64,000 bases of DNA. Source: Paracraurococcus lichenis (lineage in GTDB: Bacteria; Pseudomonadota; Alphaproteobacteria; Acetobacterales; Acetobacteraceae). Positions 25,346 through 33,232 of this stretch are shown piece by piece (the first letter of the stretch is position 1; every line of letters begins with the position of its first letter). The stretch covers positions 62,001-126,000 of the forward strand of contig NZ_JAUTWS010000016.1 in assembly GCF_030657435.1 (NCBI RefSeq), read 5' to 3'. The translations under genes and the position numbers were made by a program. A model generated the notes under the pieces. That model saw only the letters and a list, made by a program, of their open reading frames with translations, searched no databases and was not told where the DNA came from.

Positions 25346-25395
25346 CGTGACCGGCGGCGCGGCGGCGGCGAAGCTGTGCCCGCCGGGAGACCCCA

Positions 25396-26376
25396 ATGCG
25401 CCGCCTGATCCTTGCCCTGCCGCTGCTCGCCCCGATGCTGGCCCCGGGCCTCGCCGCCGCCCAGCCGCCCGAGGCCGGGTCGCGCGTCCCGATCCGCCTC
25501 ATCGTCCCCTTCGCTCCGGGCGGCGGGGTGGATGCCACGGCGCATATCCTCGCCCCGCCGCTCTCGGCCCTGCTCGGCCGGCCGATCCTGGTGGAGAACC
25601 GGCCCGGCGGGCGCGGCATCCCGGGGGCGGAGACGATCGCCCGCGCCACGCCGGACGGCATGACGCTCGGCCTCTGCAACACCGCCCCGCTCGGCATGGC
25701 GCCGCTGCAGGAGCGCACGCCCTATGACGCGCTCCGCGACTTCGCCCATATCGCGCTGGTCGCCGAGACGCCGAGCGTGCTGGTGGTGCCCGCCGGCAGC
25801 CGCTTCCAGGCCGCCGAGACCTATCTCCGCGCCGGGCGGAGCTGGGCGCGCGGCCTGACCTATGGCAGCCCCGCGGCCGGCAGCCTGCAGCACCTGCAGG
25901 GCGAGATGCTGGCCAAGGCGAGCGGCGCGCGGCTGACCCATGTGGCCTATCGCGGCACCGGCGCGGCGCTGCTGGACCTGGTGAACGGCCAGGTGGACAG
26001 CGTGATGGCGCCGCTGGCGAGCGCCATGCCGGGGCTGCGGGCCGGGCAGTTCCGCGCGCTCGCGGTGAGCGGGCCGGCGGCGGAGCCCTCTCTGCCCGGG
26101 GTGCCGAGCTTCGCCGCGCTCGGCTTCGGGCAATTGACCGCGACGGCCTGGATGGGGCTGAGCGGCCCGCGCGACCTGCCGCCGGCGATGGTCGCGGCGC
26201 TGAACGCGGCGGTGAACCGGGTGCTGGCCATGCCGGAGGTGGCGCGGGCGCTGCGGGAGGCCGGGCTGACGCCGCCGCCCGGGCCGCTCGGGCCACAGGA
26301 TTACGAGCGGCTGGTGATGGACTTCCAGGCGGCTTGGCGGCCCGTGGTGCAGGCGGCGGGCATGGGGGTGAATTGA
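25396..26376 (+). CDS. Bug/TctC family tripartite tricarboxylate transporter binding protein
   Basis: A 326-residue periplasmic protein with a signal peptide ending GLAAAQ. The Bug family pattern is clear: IRLIVPFAPGGGVDATAH, ENRPGGRGIPGAETIA, the mid-protein VAYRGTGAALLDLVNGQVD and a C-terminal half with ALREAGLTP. Bug/TctC proteins bind carboxylates, nicotinate, terephthalate and the like, and many have no cognate TctA/TctB nearby, as here. GGGAGACCCCA gives a fair ribosome site. It follows the monooxygenase gene by 50 bases and may be co-transcribed with it, hinting at uptake of its substrate. Confidence 0.9.
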   Translation: MRRLILALPLLAPMLAPGLAAAQPPEAGSRVPIRLIVPFAPGGGVDATAHILAPPLSALLGRPILVENRPGGRGIPGAETIARATPDGMTLGLCNTAPLGMAPLQERTPYDALRDFAHIALVAETPSVLVVPAGSRFQAAETYLRAGRSWARGLTYGSPAAGSLQHLQGEMLAKASGARLTHVAYRGTGAALLDLVNGQVDSVMAPLASAMPGLRAGQFRALAVSGPAAEPSLPGVPSFAALGFGQLTATAWMGLSGPRDLPPAMVAALNAAVNRVLAMPEVARALREAGLTPPPGPLGPQDYERLVMDFQAAWRPVVQAAGMGVN

Positions 26377-26380
26377 GGGC

Positions 26381-26416
26381 GTAGTGCTTGCCCACACTAC
26401 GCTGACAAACTACACT
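26381..26416 (+). promoter_or_regulatory. Promoter and operator of the toxin-antitoxin operon
   Basis: A -35 box TTGCCC (26388-26393) and a -10 box TACACT (26411-26416) have a 17-base spacer. The perfect inverted repeat GTAGTG (26381-26386) ... CACTAC (26395-26400) overlaps the -35 box, the expected place for autorepression by the ribbon-helix-helix antitoxin. The antitoxin ATG follows 21 bases after the -10 box. Confidence 0.65.
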
Positions 26417-26437
26417 TTCGCCAGCAGGAGACCTCGC

Positions 26438-26683
26438 ATGGCCGCGCCCCTCTCCATCCGCCTCGACGACGACGTCCTCGGCACTTTGGACGGCGCAGCC
26501 AAGGCGCGCGGCATTGGCCTTGCGACATATTTGCGGGAACTCGCCACGGCCGAGGCGCGGCGCATCCGGCGCGAGCGGATCCGGGAGCAGAGCCGGCAGG
26601 TCGCCGAATACCTGGCGACCTCCCCGGAGGCGCGGCAGTTCTACGAGGACTGGGGCACGCCCACCGCCCGGGTCGAGCCGTGA
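26438..26683 (+). CDS. Ribbon-helix-helix antitoxin
   Basis: An 81-residue protein. The N-terminal PLSIRLDDDVLGTLDGAAKARGIGLATYLRELA is a ribbon-helix-helix DNA-binding domain, and the C-terminal half (RIRRERIREQSRQVAEYLATSPEARQFYEDWGTP) is charged and helical, fit to wrap a toxin. The start at 26438 has AGGAG upstream. Its TGA stop overlaps the GTG start of the PemK-like toxin, so the pair is translationally coupled. The inverted repeat in its promoter is its probable binding site. Confidence 0.85.
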   Translation: MAAPLSIRLDDDVLGTLDGAAKARGIGLATYLRELATAEARRIRRERIREQSRQVAEYLATSPEARQFYEDWGTPTARVEP

Positions 26684-27036
26684 GCCTGGCGCTGCGCGCC
26701 GGCCAGATCGTCATCGCCGACTGGCGCGACGCACTCCCGAAGGAGCCGAACCGGCTGCGCCCGGCGATCGTCGTCGAGGACAGCGAGTTGTTCGACCCGG
26801 CCTACCCGAACGTGCTGCTGGTGCCGATCACCGAGGATTCCTGCCTCGGCATCCCCGACCTCTCGGTGCCCATCGCGCCGACGCCGGAGAATGGCTGCAC
26901 CAAGCTCTCCTACGCTCTGGCGACGCATGTGACGGCGACCTCCAAGGCGCGGGTGCGGCCGACGGAGTCCCAGGTGGCGCCGGACCTGGTGGCGGCCATC
27001 CGCGCGCGGATCGGCATCGCCCTCGGCCTCGGCTGA
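26680..27036 (+). CDS. PemK/MazF-like type II toxin
   Basis: A 118-residue protein with the MazF/PemK pattern: GQIVIADWRDALPKEPNRLRPAIVVED at the N-terminus, VLLVPITED in the core and LSYALATHVTATSKARV near the C-terminus. MazF-family proteins are mRNA interferases; the conserved basic RPAIVV region carries the catalytic arginine. The GTG at 26680 overlaps the antitoxin's stop. Its own stop, TGA, shares an A with the ATG of the downstream DUF938 gene, so that gene is probably on the same mRNA. Confidence 0.82.
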   Translation: MSLALRAGQIVIADWRDALPKEPNRLRPAIVVEDSELFDPAYPNVLLVPITEDSCLGIPDLSVPIAPTPENGCTKLSYALATHVTATSKARVRPTESQVAPDLVAAIRARIGIALGLG

Positions 27037-27638
27037 TGGATGCCCGCCTCTCCGCCCCCGCCGTCGCGCGCAACCGCGACCCGATCCTCGCCGTCCTGCG
27101 GCGCGTGCTGCCCGCGACCGGCACCCTGCTGGAGGTCTCCTCCGGCACCGGCGAGCATGCCGCCTGTTTCGCCGCCGCCTTCCCGGGCCTGGTCTGGCAG
27201 CCCTCCGACCCCGACCCGGCGGCGCGGGCCAGCATCGCCGCCTGGGCCGCCCATGCGAAGCTCGACAATCTCCGCCCGCCGCTCGACCTCGACGCCGCGG
27301 CGGAAGCCTGGCCGGTGGCACGCGCCGATGCGGTGCTCTGCATCAACATGATCCATATCGCGCCCTGGGAGGCCGGGCTTGGCCTGCTGCGCGGCGCCGC
27401 GCGGCTACTGCCACTCGGCGGACCGCTGGTGCTCTACGGCCCCTACCGGCGCGGCGGGCGGCACACCGCCCCCTCCAACGCCGCCTTCGACGCTAGCCTC
27501 CGCGCCCAGGACCCGCGCTGGGGCCTGCGGGACCTCGAGGTCGTCGCCGCGGCCGCCGCCGACGCCGGCTTCGGCCCGCCCGAGGTGGTGGAGATGCCGG
27601 CGAACAACCTGACGGTCATCTTCCGCCGCCGCGCCTGA
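27036..27638 (+). CDS. DUF938 protein (SAM-dependent methyltransferase-like)
   Basis: A 200-residue cytoplasmic protein of the DUF938 family, which has a class I methyltransferase fold. Visible are the SAM-binding LEVSSGTGEHAACFA, the acidic loop PSDPDPAAR, DAVLCINMIHIAPWE and the GPYRRGGRHTAPSNAAFD motif characteristic of DUF938. The substrate is unknown. Its start overlaps the toxin stop by one base (TGATG), so it is translationally coupled to a toxin-antitoxin pair, which is unusual. A GMC oxidoreductase gene follows 36 bases later. Confidence 0.88.
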   Translation: MDARLSAPAVARNRDPILAVLRRVLPATGTLLEVSSGTGEHAACFAAAFPGLVWQPSDPDPAARASIAAWAAHAKLDNLRPPLDLDAAAEAWPVARADAVLCINMIHIAPWEAGLGLLRGAARLLPLGGPLVLYGPYRRGGRHTAPSNAAFDASLRAQDPRWGLRDLEVVAAAAADAGFGPPEVVEMPANNLTVIFRRRA

Positions 27639-27674
27639 TGCGCCACCCTCCCGAGCAAAGGGGGAAGCGCAGGC

Positions 27675-29270
27675 ATGGAAGAGACCGACTACCTCGTCAT
27701 CGGCGGCGGCTCGGCCGGCTGCGTCGTCGCGGCGCGCCTTGGCGAAGCGGGGCAGCGCGTGACGCTGCTGGAGGCGGGACCGAAGGACCGGCATCCCTGG
27801 ATCCACATCCCCGCCGGCATGCTGAAGCTGCTGCAGAACCAGACACTGGTGAACTGGGGCTACACGACCGAGGCCGAGGCTGCGACCAATGGCCGCGAGA
27901 TCCGCTGGCCGCGCGGGCGGACGCTGGGCGGCTCCTCCTCCATCAACGGCATGCTCTACGTGCGGGGCAACCCGGCGGATTTCGACATCTGGGCGCAGAT
28001 GGGCTGCCGCGGCTGGTCCTATGACGAGGTGCTGCCCTTCTTCCGCCGGAGCGAGCACTACGTCCAGGGCGGCGACCCGGAATATCGCGGCCAGGGCGGC
28101 CCGCTGCAGGTGGAGGACTACCGCACCATCCTGCCCCTGACGCATCGCTTCATCGAGGCGGCGCAGCAGGCCGGCCACCCCTTCCGCCGCGACCTCAACG
28201 GGCGGGAGCAGGAGGGCGTCGGCTATTCGCAGATGACCCGCCTCGGCCGCTGGCGCGGCTCGACCGCACGGACCTTCCTGGCGCGGGCGAAGGGCAAGGT
28301 GCGGGTCGAGACCGGGGCCCAGGCCGCCCGGCTGCTCTTCGACGGCAGGCGCTGCATCGGCGCCGAATATCGCCAGGGCGGCGTGCTGAAAGCGATCCAC
28401 GTGAAACGGGAGGTCATCGTCTCCGGCGGCGCGGTGAATTCGCCGCACCTGCTGCAGCTCTCGGGCCTCGGCCCGGCGGAGCACCTGCAGTCGCTCGGCA
28501 TCGCCGTGGTGCAGGACATGCCGCAGGTCGGGGCGAACCTGCAGGACCACTACGTCTCCCGCATCCAGCACCGGGTGAAGGACAGTCTCAGCACCAACCA
28601 GCTCGCGCGGGGGCTCCGGCTGGCCGGGGAGGTCGCGCGCTTCTTCGCCCTCGGCCGCGGCGCGCTGACCTTCGGCGTCACCACCGCCCAGGTCTTCGCC
28701 CGCAGCCGGGAAGGCCTGGCGAGCCCCGACCTGCAGCTCCTCTTCACGCCGGCCAGCTACGCCGCCGGGAAGTTCGGCGTGCTGGAGACCGAGCCCGGCA
28801 TGACCTGCGCCATCTGCCCGGTGAAGCCGGACAGCCGCGGCACCGTCATGGCAACCTCGCCCGATCCCTTCGCCCGGCCGGCAATCCGGCCCAACTACCT
28901 CTCCGCCCCCGGCGACCAGCGGCTGCTCGCCGCCGGCATCCGCATGGTGCGCACCATCTTCGCCCAGCCGGCCATCGCCCGCTACAGCGTGGAGGAGATC
29001 CTGCCCGGCCCCGGCACCGCATCCGACGACGCGCTGCTGGCGTTCAACCGGCAATACGGCACCACCATCTATCATCCCGTGGGCACCTGCCGCATGGGGG
29101 AGGACCCCGGCAGCGTCGTCGACAGCCGGCTCAGGGTGCGGGGCATCCGGGGGCTGCGGGTCGCCGACGCCTCGGTCATGCCGACGCTGACCACGGGCAA
29201 TACCAATGCGCCCACCATCATGATCGGGGAGAAGGCTGCCGCCATGATCCTCGAGGAGGCCAGGGCGTAG
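27675..29270 (+). CDS. GMC family oxidoreductase (choline/alcohol dehydrogenase type)
   Basis: A 531-residue flavoprotein with FAD motif GGGSAGC (about 10-16), ENR-like WPRGRTLGGSSSINGMLYVRG (GMC signature 1), SGGAVNSPHLLQLSGLGP (signature 2) and the C-terminal catalytic region YHPVGTCRMG with VVDSRLRVRGIRGLRVADASVMP. Length and motifs fit choline or polyethylene-glycol dehydrogenase-like GMC enzymes that oxidise primary alcohols; the exact substrate is not predictable. It is followed by a hairpin that matches the GGGGCC repeat family. No betB or betI is beside it. Confidence 0.92.
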   Translation: MEETDYLVIGGGSAGCVVAARLGEAGQRVTLLEAGPKDRHPWIHIPAGMLKLLQNQTLVNWGYTTEAEAATNGREIRWPRGRTLGGSSSINGMLYVRGNPADFDIWAQMGCRGWSYDEVLPFFRRSEHYVQGGDPEYRGQGGPLQVEDYRTILPLTHRFIEAAQQAGHPFRRDLNGREQEGVGYSQMTRLGRWRGSTARTFLARAKGKVRVETGAQAARLLFDGRRCIGAEYRQGGVLKAIHVKREVIVSGGAVNSPHLLQLSGLGPAEHLQSLGIAVVQDMPQVGANLQDHYVSRIQHRVKDSLSTNQLARGLRLAGEVARFFALGRGALTFGVTTAQVFARSREGLASPDLQLLFTPASYAAGKFGVLETEPGMTCAICPVKPDSRGTVMATSPDPFARPAIRPNYLSAPGDQRLLAAGIRMVRTIFAQPAIARYSVEEILPGPGTASDDALLAFNRQYGTTIYHPVGTCRMGEDPGSVVDSRLRVRGIRGLRVADASVMPTLTTGNTNAPTIMIGEKAAAMILEEARA

Positions 29271-29278
29271 AGAGAAAG

Positions 29279-29310
29279 ACCCCGGGGAAGGCACTTCCCC
29301 GGACCCCTTC
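29279..29310 (+). repeat. GGGGCC-type hairpin repeat, copy C; probable terminator
   Basis: CCGGGGAAG (29282-29290) and CTTCCCCGG (29294-29302) form a perfect 9-bp stem with a GCA loop, followed by ACCCC and then TTCGTTTTCT. The stem and the GGACCCC tail are shared with copies A (16618-16687) and B (45494-45560). It lies after the GMC stop and could terminate that transcript before the sirtuin gene. Confidence 0.6.
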
Positions 29311-29331
29311 GTTTTCTGGGAGTCTGGCACC

Positions 29332-30087
29332 GTGCTGAACACACACATCGACTCGCTGCGCAGCATGATCCAGGCGTCGAAGCGCGTGGTGGTCTTCACC
29401 GGGGCGGGGATCAGCACGGAATCGGGGATCCCCGACTTCCGGAGCCCGGGCACCGGCACCTGGGAGAAGATGAAGCCGATCTACTTCGACGAATTCCTCC
29501 GCTCCCCGGCCGCGCGGCGGGAGGCCTGGCGGCGCCGCTTCGAGAGCGACGCGACCATGCGCGCCGCGGAGCCGAACCGCGGCCACCGCGCCGTCGCGCG
29601 GCTGGTGCGGGAAGGCAAGGTGCGCGCCGTCATCACCCAGAACATCGACGGGCTGCACCAGGCCTCCGGCATCCCGGACGACCAGGTGATCGAGCTGCAC
29701 GGCAACACCACCTACGCCACCTGCCTCTCCTGCGGCATGCGGCACGAGATCGCCGATATCCACGCTGGCTTCAGCCAGACCGACGCGGTGCCGGACTGCC
29801 GCGCCTGCGGCGGGCTGCTGAAGACCGCGACCGTCAGCTTCGGCCAGTCCATGCCGGAACTGCCCATGCTGCGGGCGCGGGAGGAGGTGGCGGCGGCCGA
29901 CCTCTGCCTCGTCCTCGGCTCCTCCCTCGTGGTCTATCCGGCGGCCGGCTTTCCGGAGATGGCCAAGCGGATGGGGGCGCGGCTCGCCATCGTGAACCGG
30001 CAGGAGACGCCGCTCGACGACATCGCCGACCTCGTCGTCCATGAGGGCATCGGCGACGTCCTGGGCGGCGCCGTCGGGGTCAACTGA
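29332..30087 (+). CDS. cobB: NAD-dependent protein deacylase, sirtuin (Sir2) family
   Basis: Sir2 enzymes remove acetyl or other acyl groups from lysines using NAD. The 251-residue product has GAGISTESGIPDFR (about 24-37), the NAD pocket TQNIDGLH (about 102-109), catalytic His123 in ELHGN, and four zinc cysteines at 131, 134, 156 and 159 in CLSC and CRAC pairs. The rest (LGSSLVVYPAAGF and AIVNRQETPLDD) is standard. The start is GTG 29332 with GGGAG upstream. This is a class III-like bacterial sirtuin; the CobB name is by family. Confidence 0.93.
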   Translation: MLNTHIDSLRSMIQASKRVVVFTGAGISTESGIPDFRSPGTGTWEKMKPIYFDEFLRSPAARREAWRRRFESDATMRAAEPNRGHRAVARLVREGKVRAVITQNIDGLHQASGIPDDQVIELHGNTTYATCLSCGMRHEIADIHAGFSQTDAVPDCRACGGLLKTATVSFGQSMPELPMLRAREEVAAADLCLVLGSSLVVYPAAGFPEMAKRMGARLAIVNRQETPLDDIADLVVHEGIGDVLGGAVGVN

Positions 30088-30102
30088 CGGGCGGGCGCCG
30101 CG

Positions 30103-32109
30103 TCAGGCCGCCTCGGCGTCGAGCTGCCCGGCCAGGACGCGCGCAGCCGGCAACTCGATGATGCAGGTCAGGCCCGCGGGCTCCCAGCGCAGGTCCAGCG
30201 TCCCGCCGAGCTGCCGCGCCAGCGTCGACTGCATCACCCGCGTGCCGAAGCCGCGCCCGGTCGGCGGCGCCTCGACCGGCGGCCCGCCGCGCTCCCGCCA
30301 GACCAGGCGCAATTGCTCCTGCGGCCCGCCCGGCAGCTCCCAGTCCAGCGTCAGCATGCCCTCCGCCCGCGACAGGGCACCGTATTTCGTGGCATTCGTC
30401 GCCAGCTCATGGATCGCCATGGCCAGCGGCTGCACCGCGGTGGCGCCGATGGTCACCGGCGGGCCGCGCAGCTCCGCCCGCGGCCCGGCATCCTGGGCAG
30501 CGCCGAGGAAGGGGGCGAGCTCGCCCCGCGCCAGCGTCGCCAGGTCGGCGCCGTGCCATTGCGTGGTCGACAGCAGGGCCAGCGCCTGCGCCAGCGCCCC
30601 GATCCGCCCATCCACCTGCTGGACGAAGGCGTCCAGCGTCGGCGCCCGCGTCAGCCGCAGCGCCGCGCGGGCGGTCGCCAGCGCATTCTTGGCGCGGTGG
30701 TCCACCTCCCGCATCAGCAGGTCGCGCCGCTGCTCGGCCTCGCGCTGCTCGGAGATGTCCTGCACCAGCACCACCACCCGGCCCGGCTCGCCCGGCAGGG
30801 GGGCGGAGGAGAGGCGCACCGGCAGCCGCGTGCCGTCCGGCCGCAGATACTCCTTCTCGAAGGGCTCCCACCAGCCGCGCGCCCGCCCCTGCTGCACCGC
30901 GCGGTCGTCCAGCGGCAGGTGCTCGGCCGGCGTCACCTGCCGCCAGTCCCAATCGCCGCGGACGAACTCGGCCTGGGTGCCGCCGGTCATCTCCAGCAGC
31001 CGGTCGTTAGCCAGCAGCGTCGCGCCCGTCTCGAGATCGAAGACCGACATGCCGACCGCCCGGCTCTCGAACACGCCACGGAAGCGCGCCTCGGCGGCCT
31101 GCCGCGCCTCCGCCGCCGCCCGGGCGGCGGTCTCCCGCCGCAGCGCCGCCTCCGCGACCTCCGCCGCCTGGGCGCGGCGAAGCGCCAGCCAGGCCAGCGC
31201 CACCAGGGTCAGCGCCGCCACCACGGCCACCGCGCCATAGACGGCGAGATTCTCGTACCAGCGACCCAGCAGGTCCGACCTGTCGGCGCCGAAGCCGACA
31301 TAGACCGGCCAGGCCCCGACCTTGCGGAACAGGTAGAGCCTTGGCTGCCGGTCGGGGGAGCCGGGCTCCTCGATGCGGCCGCGCTCGGCGCCCATGGCGA
31401 CGTGCCGGAGGAGCGGGTTGTCGGACTGGAGCCAGGTCCGGCCGTCCGGCCAGACCGGATGCCGCGCGAGGATCGCGCCATCGGCACGGAACAGGCCGGT
31501 GACGTGACGGAAGGGCGGCGCTGCCTCGGCATAGAAGCGCGCGAAGTAATCGGGGTCGAGCGAGACGTGGATGATGCCGGCGAAGCGGCCGGCGGCATCC
31601 GTCCGGCGCCGGCTGATGGCGAAGGAGGGCAGCGTCGTGGCCCGCCCCGTGAAGGCGGCACTGACATAGGTGCCGGCATCGGCACGGTCCTGCTGGACCC
31701 GGAAGAAGTCCCGGTCGGCAATGCTGGTGGCGGGATTCCAGGGCTGGCTGCCGGCGACGACATGGCCGGCGGCATCCGACACCCAGAGGGAGACGAACTG
31801 CTCGTAGGAGTGCCGGGTCGCGCGCAGGAAGGCGCTCGTCTCCGGCGCCGCGACCTGCGCCGGGTCCATGTCATGCACCCGGTCCGCCACCCGGGCCAGG
31901 ACCAGCTCGGCGGTGTCGAAGGTCCTGGCCGCGTGCTCGTGCAGGATGGCCACGCTGCGCTCGGCCGTGTCGCCGGCCTCGCCCAGCACCTCCCGGCGGT
32001 TCCACCAGGCCGCGGCGCCGAAGACCAGGGCGGGTACGAGCAGCGCGGCCAGCAGCACGAGCTTCTGGAGGCGAAGGGCGGCCAGCGTCACTCTCGGTAT
32101 GCACTCCAA
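30103..32109 (-). CDS. HWE/HisKA2-type sensor histidine kinase with extracellular sensor and PAS domains
   Basis: A 668-residue membrane kinase. Helix 1 is at about 16-35, a periplasmic sensor (double-Cache-like) at about 37-285, helix 2 at 288-311, a PAS domain at about 342-455 and the kinase from about 460. The phosphoacceptor is His471 in the DHRAKN motif, and the N-box reads HELATNATKYGAL. A VWRERGGPPV stretch gives the WxE motif of the HWE family, common in alphaproteobacteria for stress and light signalling. No response regulator is adjacent. The start may be TTG 32109 or GTG 32091; neither has a clear ribosome site. Confidence 0.88.
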   Translation of the reverse strand: MECIPRVTLAALRLQKLVLLAALLVPALVFGAAAWWNRREVLGEAGDTAERSVAILHEHAARTFDTAELVLARVADRVHDMDPAQVAAPETSAFLRATRHSYEQFVSLWVSDAAGHVVAGSQPWNPATSIADRDFFRVQQDRADAGTYVSAAFTGRATTLPSFAISRRRTDAAGRFAGIIHVSLDPDYFARFYAEAAPPFRHVTGLFRADGAILARHPVWPDGRTWLQSDNPLLRHVAMGAERGRIEEPGSPDRQPRLYLFRKVGAWPVYVGFGADRSDLLGRWYENLAVYGAVAVVAALTLVALAWLALRRAQAAEVAEAALRRETAARAAAEARQAAEARFRGVFESRAVGMSVFDLETGATLLANDRLLEMTGGTQAEFVRGDWDWRQVTPAEHLPLDDRAVQQGRARGWWEPFEKEYLRPDGTRLPVRLSSAPLPGEPGRVVVLVQDISEQREAEQRRDLLMREVDHRAKNALATARAALRLTRAPTLDAFVQQVDGRIGALAQALALLSTTQWHGADLATLARGELAPFLGAAQDAGPRAELRGPPVTIGATAVQPLAMAIHELATNATKYGALSRAEGMLTLDWELPGGPQEQLRLVWRERGGPPVEAPPTGRGFGTRVMQSTLARQLGGTLDLRWEPAGLTCIIELPAARVLAGQLDAEAA

Positions 32110-32229
32110 CGGGAAGTCGGCAGATGCTCGGGGCCGGACGGTGCGGAACCCGGCCTTCCGGCATCGTCAAGGCACTGGCCCCGACAAGTCATGCAAGGGA
32201 GGCAATAGCCGGGTCTGCTTCTTCGCAGC

Positions 32230-32258
32230 AATATCCGAAGCTCGCCGAATGCTTGCAA
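32230..32258 (-). promoter_or_regulatory. Possible promoter of the sensor kinase gene
   Basis: On the minus strand TTGCAA (32258-32253) and GATATT (32235-32230) have a 17-base spacer; each matches the sigma-70 consensus at four of six positions. It is about 120 bases upstream of the kinase start, in a 272-base gap where nothing else is recognised. Confidence 0.25.
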
Positions 32259-32381
32259 CAGATGCGGTATTTCGTGATTGCCGGGCGAATATCATGGGCC
32301 GTCCATCGGGGAGGGCACCGGGACTGTCCGGCATGACAACGGACCGTGGCCATCAAGGCCCGGACGTCCCGGCCTCGGGGT

Positions 32382-33170
32382 TCACGCCACCTGCCTTGGC
32401 CGCCAGATCGCCGTGTGCAGCACATGCGCGACCGGGGTGCCCTCGCCCTCCACCACCAGCACGTCGAGGTCGACGATCCGGTGCCCCTTCCGCTCGCCAT
32501 TGGCCGTGATGCGGGCGCGCGCCGTCAGCGTCCCGCCGACCCGCGCCGCGGCCAGGTTCCGCACCTGGCTGCCCACATGGATCCAGGGGCCCAGCACCAC
32601 ATTCTGCGTCAGCGCCTGGTTGCAGAGCCGCAGCACCTGGCCGGGATGCACCAGCCCGGCCCCGGCATAGAGCGGGTCCGTCTCCCCCACCCCGGCCAGG
32701 TACTCGGCGGCGAGGGCCGGCGTGACCTGCAGCGGCGCGGTGCCGAGGAGGGTGCCGGGCGCGAGGGACTCATCGCTTGCCGGCGGGCGCCCGGCCGGCG
32801 GGGCGCGCCAGGTCCAGCCGGCGGGATCGGGCAGCGGCCCGGGCGGCGGCAGCGCGGCGCGGCCGGTGGCGCAGACCGCCTCCTCGCGGCGGACCGTCAG
32901 CGCAAGGCCATCGCCCGCCTCCGCCGCCTCCACCGCCACCAGGTCGCCGTCATAGACCGGCGACTGGAAGCGGCACTCGGCGGTGCCGTGCTCCAGCCAG
33001 GCGCGGCCCCAGCGGGCCACCGCGGCGTGGCAGGCATAGGCATAGACCTCCACGCCCGGCACCAGCGCGCCGCGGAAGCCGAAGCGCCGGGCGACGGTGT
33101 CGTCATGGATCCGGTTCTCGGACTGCGCCGAGAGGTTGCGGGCGCGGACCTCGTAGGCTGTGGCGGCCAT
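32382..33170 (-). CDS. MaoC-like hotdog-fold dehydratase family protein
   Basis: A 262-residue protein with two hotdog-like halves. The first contains NRIHDDTVARRFGFRGALVPGVEVYAY, which resembles the D-x4-H hydratase motif region of MaoC proteins, and FQSPVYDGDLVAVEA. The second half (GETDPLYAGAGLVHPGQVLRLCNQAL) repeats the pattern. MaoC-like proteins hydrate enoyl-CoA substrates, but some lack activity and bind acyl groups. The catalytic pair was not checked against a structure. ATG 33170 has GGGGAGAG upstream. No acyl-CoA genes are adjacent. The overlap of the far end with a CPA2 antiporter gene is 62 bases apart, same strand. Confidence 0.65.
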   Translation of the reverse strand: MAATAYEVRARNLSAQSENRIHDDTVARRFGFRGALVPGVEVYAYACHAAVARWGRAWLEHGTAECRFQSPVYDGDLVAVEAAEAGDGLALTVRREEAVCATGRAALPPPGPLPDPAGWTWRAPPAGRPPASDESLAPGTLLGTAPLQVTPALAAEYLAGVGETDPLYAGAGLVHPGQVLRLCNQALTQNVVLGPWIHVGSQVRNLAAARVGGTLTARARITANGERKGHRIVDLDVLVVEGEGTPVAHVLHTAIWRPRQVA

Positions 33171-33232
33171 GGCGTTCTCTCCCCTGCGCGGCAGGGTGGC
33201 CGCCGATGCCCGGGACGGCAAGCGCCGGTCCG

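Noticed and set aside
32124-32336. A 70-codon plus-strand frame in the gap before the sensor kinase
   Set aside because: No ribosome site or recognisable pattern; it overlaps a likely promoter of the kinase gene.
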